A DNA stretch of 9,619 nt from NCBI GenBank assembly GCA_937906285.1, contig CALCWL010000036.1, forward strand, positions 1 through 9,619. Reading direction: 5' to 3'. The translations under genes and the position numbers were made by a program. Shown one piece after another: positions 7,434 to 9,619 of the stretch (position 1 is the first letter of the stretch; each line of letters starts with the position of its first letter). The notes under the pieces are model-generated. The model searched no databases and had not been told where the DNA came from. It saw nothing but the letters and a program-made list of their open reading frames with translations. The DNA comes from an uncultured Rhodanobacter sp. (lineage in GTDB: Bacteria > Pseudomonadota > Gammaproteobacteria > Xanthomonadales > Rhodanobacteraceae).

Positions 7434-8405
7434 ACAGGGGGTAGCGACCGCCTGGCCGCTTGCCGCATGGTCGGTCTGGATCGTCGTGTGGCTGATCGCG
7501 AAGCGGTCGCGCAGCAGGGTTTCCAGTTCGCGGCGCACGTCGTGGCAATCGACATCGGGTTCGACGAAAACGTGTGCCGACAGCGCCGGCATGCCCGAGG
7601 TCACTTCCCATACATGCAGGTCGTCCACCCGCGTGACCGCGGGCAGGGCGTGCATGGCCCGGGCGATCGTGTCCGGTTCCAGTCCGCGCGGCGCCGCCTC
7701 CAGGAAAACCCTGCCGGCATCGCGCACCAGGCCGACGCCGGCCTTGAGCATCAGCGCCGCCACCACCAGCGCCGCCAGCGAGTCGAACCGGCTCCACCCC
7801 GTCCACCACACCAGCACGCCGGCCACTGCCGTGGCGATGAACGCATAAAGATCGGTGAGGACGTGCTGGTAGCTGCCCTCGATGTTGAGGCTTTCCCGAT
7901 TGGCCTTGTGCATCGCCCACACCGCCAGCAGGTTCACGCCGATGCCGGCCACCGCCACCACGGTGACCAGCAGGCCGTGCACGGCGGGCGGATGGATCAG
8001 TCGGCGCACGGCCTCGACCACGAACCACACCGACAGCAGCAGCAAGGTGACGCCGTTGGCTTGCGCGCTGAGAATCTCCACGCGCTTGAGCCCGAAGGTG
8101 TAGCTGCCGCTCGCCGGTCGGCTGGCCAGCCGCATCGCCACCAGCGCCAGGGCGATCGCGGCGACGTCGGTCAGCATGTGGCCGGCGTCGGAGATCAGCG
8201 CCAGCGATCGGGCAAGGATGCCGACCACCACCTCGACGATCATGAACCCCAGCAGCAACAGCAGCGCGACCGTCAGATAACGCCGGTCGGCATCGCGCGC
8301 CACCCCGTGGGCATGCGCATGGCCGGCCGCGTGGGCATGGTCGTTTCCCTGCGCATGATCGCGAGGATGATCGTGGTCGTGAGCGTGAGAGGAATGGGCG
8401 TGCAC
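7398..8405 (-). CDS. Cation diffusion facilitator, CzcD/ZitB-like, probable zinc exporter
   Basis: CDF proteins are inner-membrane proton antiporters that export divalent metals. This 335-residue protein has six predicted membrane helices (about 43-64, 71-92, 115-135, 145-166, 185-203, 208-225) and a cytoplasmic C-terminal domain (DDLHVWEVTSGMPALSAHV at 261-279). The metal site is visible as HxxxD in helix 2 (SDAGHMLTD, His76 and Asp80) and HxxxD in helix 5 (His181 and Asp185), the pairing typical of zinc-type CDFs. The FGLKRVEILSAQANG segment (104-118) is the family signature after helix 2. The N-terminus carries 12 histidines in the first 33 residues, a likely metal-binding tail. The start is a GTG at 8405 with AGGAG five bases upstream; an open ATG at 8540 would add 45 unlike residues reaching back across the guaB promoter. 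Zinc is inferred; cobalt, cadmium or nickel are possible. Confidence 0.92.
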   Translation of the reverse strand: MHAHSSHAHDHDHPRDHAQGNDHAHAAGHAHAHGVARDADRRYLTVALLLLLGFMIVEVVVGILARSLALISDAGHMLTDVAAIALALVAMRLASRPASGSYTFGLKRVEILSAQANGVTLLLLSVWFVVEAVRRLIHPPAVHGLLVTVVAVAGIGVNLLAVWAMHKANRESLNIEGSYQHVLTDLYAFIATAVAGVLVWWTGWSRFDSLAALVVAALMLKAGVGLVRDAGRVFLEAAPRGLEPDTIARAMHALPAVTRVDDLHVWEVTSGMPALSAHVFVEPDVDCHDVRRELETLLRDRFAISHTTIQTDHAASGQAVATPCSLDAHGAGHCP

Positions 8406-8410
8406 GGCGG

Positions 8411-8415
8411 CTCCT
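8411..8415 (-). promoter_or_regulatory. Shine-Dalgarno site fixing the GTG start of the cation exporter
   Basis: Read on the minus strand, AGGAG is followed by five bases (CCGCC) and then the GTG codon at 8405-8403. The resulting protein begins directly with the histidine-rich tail. This is the strongest ribosome site in the window and decides against the longer frame starting at 8540. Confidence 0.8.
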
Positions 8416-8427
8416 GCGAAGGTGGCC

Positions 8428-8458
8428 ACGATACATGTCGGACGCGGTGCTATGTCAT
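8428..8458 (-). promoter_or_regulatory. Weak candidate promoter of the cation exporter with a 19-bp spacer
   Basis: On the minus strand, ATGACA (8458-8453, five of six to the -35 consensus) precedes TATCGT (8433-8428, four of six to the -10) with a 19-base spacer. The spacer is longer than the usual 17. A loose dyad, GATACAT (8430-8436) with ATGTCATC (8452-8459, one extra base), spans both elements. Long spacers are typical of promoters activated by MerR-family metal regulators, but no such regulator gene is in the window and the dyad is imperfect. Confidence 0.3.
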
Positions 8459-8490
8459 CACATCGACGGCGCGCCGCGCGGGTCCGGTGC

Positions 8491-8519
8491 TGGCGAGGGC
8501 AGTGAAGGAAACGTATAAT
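8491..8519 (+). promoter_or_regulatory. Sigma70 promoter of guaB
   Basis: A perfect TATAAT (8514-8519) lies 26 bases before the guaB ATG, with TGGCGA (8491-8496, three of six) 17 bases further up as a weak -35. Transcription would start near 8526, leaving a leader of about 20 bases that holds the ribosome site GGGA (8534-8537). The exact -10 hexamer stands out in such GC-rich DNA. Confidence 0.75.
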
Positions 8520-8545
8520 TCCCTCTTTGCAGCGGGACATTTCGC

Positions 8546-9619
8546 ATGCGCATCCTCGCCGAGGCCCTGACCTACGACGACGTCTATCTGGTTCCGGGCC
8601 ATTCCGTCGTCCTGCCGCGCGACGTGAACACCTCGACGCGCTTCACCCGCGGCCTGCGCCTGAACATCCCGATCGTTTCCGCCGCGATGGATACCGTCAC
8701 CGAGGCACGCCTGGCCATCACCATGGCGCAGAACGGCGGCATCGGCATCATCCACAAGAACATGACCGCCGAGCAGCAGGCCGCCGAAGTGCGGCTAGTG
8801 AAGAAGTTCGAGGCCGGCGTGATCCGCAGCCCGATCACCGTCGGACCGGAAACCTCGATCCGCGAAGTGCTGCGGCTCACCCACGCGCACAACATCTCCG
8901 GCGTGCCGGTGGTCGAGGGCAATCGGCTGGTCGGCATCGTCACCAGTCGCGACATGCGCTTCGAGCGCAAGCCGGACGATCCGGTGCGCAACATCATGAC
9001 CCGCCAGGACAAGCTGGTCACGGTCAAGGAAGGCACCAGCCAGGACGAGGTGATGCTGTTGCTGCACAAGCACCGCATCGAGAAGGTGCTGGTGGTCAAC
9101 GACGACTTCCAGTTGCGCGGCCTGATCACCGTGAAGGACATCCAGAAGGCGCGCGACAACCCGCACGCCGCGAAGGACAGCCACGAGGCGCTGCTGGTCG
9201 GCGCGGCCGTCGGCGTGAGCGGCGACACCGAGCAACGCGTGGCGGCCCTGGTCGATGCCGGCGTCGACGTGCTGGTGGTGGACACCGCGCACGGCCATTC
9301 GCAGGGCGTGATCGACCGGGTGGCCTGGGTCAAGAAGCACTATCCGCAGGTCCAGGTGGTCGCCGGCAACATCGTCACCGGCGAGGCGGCGCGGGCGCTG
9401 CTCGACGTGGGCGTGGACGCGGTCAAGGTCGGCGTGGGCCCCGGCTCGATCTGCACCACCCGCGTGGTGGCCGGCGTCGGCGTGCCGCAGATCACCGCGA
9501 TCGACCTGGTCGCCACCGCGCTGAAGGACGAGATCCCGCTGATCGCCGACGGCGGCATCCGCTATTCCGGCGACATCCCCAAGGCGCTGGCGGCCGGCGC
9601 GTCCACCGTGATGCTGGGT
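8546..9619 (+). CDS. guaB: Inosine-5'-monophosphate dehydrogenase GuaB (3' end outside window)
   Basis: GuaB oxidises IMP to XMP with NAD, the committed step of guanine nucleotide synthesis, in the cytoplasm. The window holds 358 in-frame codons with no stop to the last base, about three quarters of the usual 485-490. It begins MRILAEALTYDDVYLVPGHS, the standard IMPDH opening, with SAAMDTVTEARLA at 45-57. A tandem CBS (Bateman) regulatory insert covers about 93-203 (SPITVGPETSIREVL, GVPVVEGNRLVGIVTSRD, RGLITVKDIQKA), which typically senses adenine and guanine nucleotides. The barrel resumes with VDTAHGHS (245-252), the catalytic-loop motif GPGSICTTR (298-306) with nucleophile Cys303, and ADGGIRYSGD (334-343). 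The ATG at 8546 follows GGGA by eight bases and a perfect -10 element. The flap and C-terminal part, and perhaps guaA, would lie to the right. Confidence 0.97.
   Translation, partial: MRILAEALTYDDVYLVPGHSVVLPRDVNTSTRFTRGLRLNIPIVSAAMDTVTEARLAITMAQNGGIGIIHKNMTAEQQAAEVRLVKKFEAGVIRSPITVGPETSIREVLRLTHAHNISGVPVVEGNRLVGIVTSRDMRFERKPDDPVRNIMTRQDKLVTVKEGTSQDEVMLLLHKHRIEKVLVVNDDFQLRGLITVKDIQKARDNPHAAKDSHEALLVGAAVGVSGDTEQRVAALVDAGVDVLVVDTAHGHSQGVIDRVAWVKKHYPQVQVVAGNIVTGEAARALLDVGVDAVKVGVGPGSICTTRVVAGVGVPQITAIDLVATALKDEIPLIADGGIRYSGDIPKALAAGASTVMLG

Noticed and set aside
8467..8476. Ten-base perfect palindrome CGGCGCGCCG in the exporter-guaB intergenic region
   Set aside because: Short all-GC palindromes are expected by chance at this composition, and it matches no operator I recognise.
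8406..8540. Longer start for the cation exporter (ATG at 8540)
   Set aside because: The extra 45 residues are not CDF-like and overlap the guaB promoter in antisense. The GTG at 8405 has an ideal AGGAG.
7467..8570. A 367-codon plus-strand open frame opposite the cation exporter
   Set aside because: It is the antisense shadow of the exporter; the translation is His/Arg/Gln-rich with no domain, and the minus strand encodes clear CDF motifs.
1..9619. Search for a mobile, defence, CRISPR, toxin-antitoxin, biosynthetic or otherwise undescribed system
   Set aside because: Every stretch over about 150 bases is accounted for by recognisable genes. I saw no direct-repeat array, terminal inverted repeats, tRNA, integrase or clear composition shift.

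Overview
This window looks like an ordinary, densely packed, GC-rich housekeeping stretch of a gammaproteobacterial chromosome. The order rlmN-pilF-rodZ-yfgM-bamB-der is a core gammaproteobacterial neighbourhood. Together with a type IV pilus pilotin, the very high G/C at third codon positions and the protein style, it suggests the Xanthomonadales/Lysobacterales (a Rhodanobacter-, Dyella- or Xanthomonas-like organism). The taxonomic call is an inference from gene order and composition, not from a search.

Positions 1-2434 hold the 3' part of rlmN (23S rRNA/tRNA m2A methyltransferase), then pilF (type IV pilus pilotin lipoprotein), then rodZ (cell-shape membrane protein with a cytoplasmic HTH domain). 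The three overlap by 11 and 4 bases and are almost certainly co-transcribed. A 145-base spacer with a small perfect hairpin follows. Positions 2580-5860 hold yfgM (inner-membrane TPR chaperone partner of the Sec translocon), bamB (outer-membrane beta-barrel assembly lipoprotein, joined to yfgM by an ATGA overlap) and der (double-GTPase ribosome assembly factor). In Pseudomonas-type gene orders ispG and hisS lie between rodZ and yfgM; they are absent here.

From 5844 to the end, plus-strand housekeeping genes alternate with minus-strand singletons. A RimJ/RimL-like GNAT acetyltransferase (minus) overlaps the end of der tail to tail and diverges from folD (folate metabolism). A cation diffusion facilitator with a histidine-rich N-terminus (minus, probably zinc export) overlaps the end of folD and diverges from guaB (IMP dehydrogenase), which runs off the right edge. 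Usable sigma70-like promoters can be read upstream of folD and guaB, and a weaker candidate upstream of the efflux gene.

The coherent themes are envelope biogenesis (PilF, RodZ, YfgM, BamB), ribosome maturation (RlmN, Der) and one-carbon/purine metabolism (FolD, GuaB). I see no mobile element, CRISPR array, RNA gene, phage gene or defence system, and no convincing undescribed system. The most unusual points are small: the 3' overlaps, the operon gap, and the promoter and start architecture of the efflux gene.
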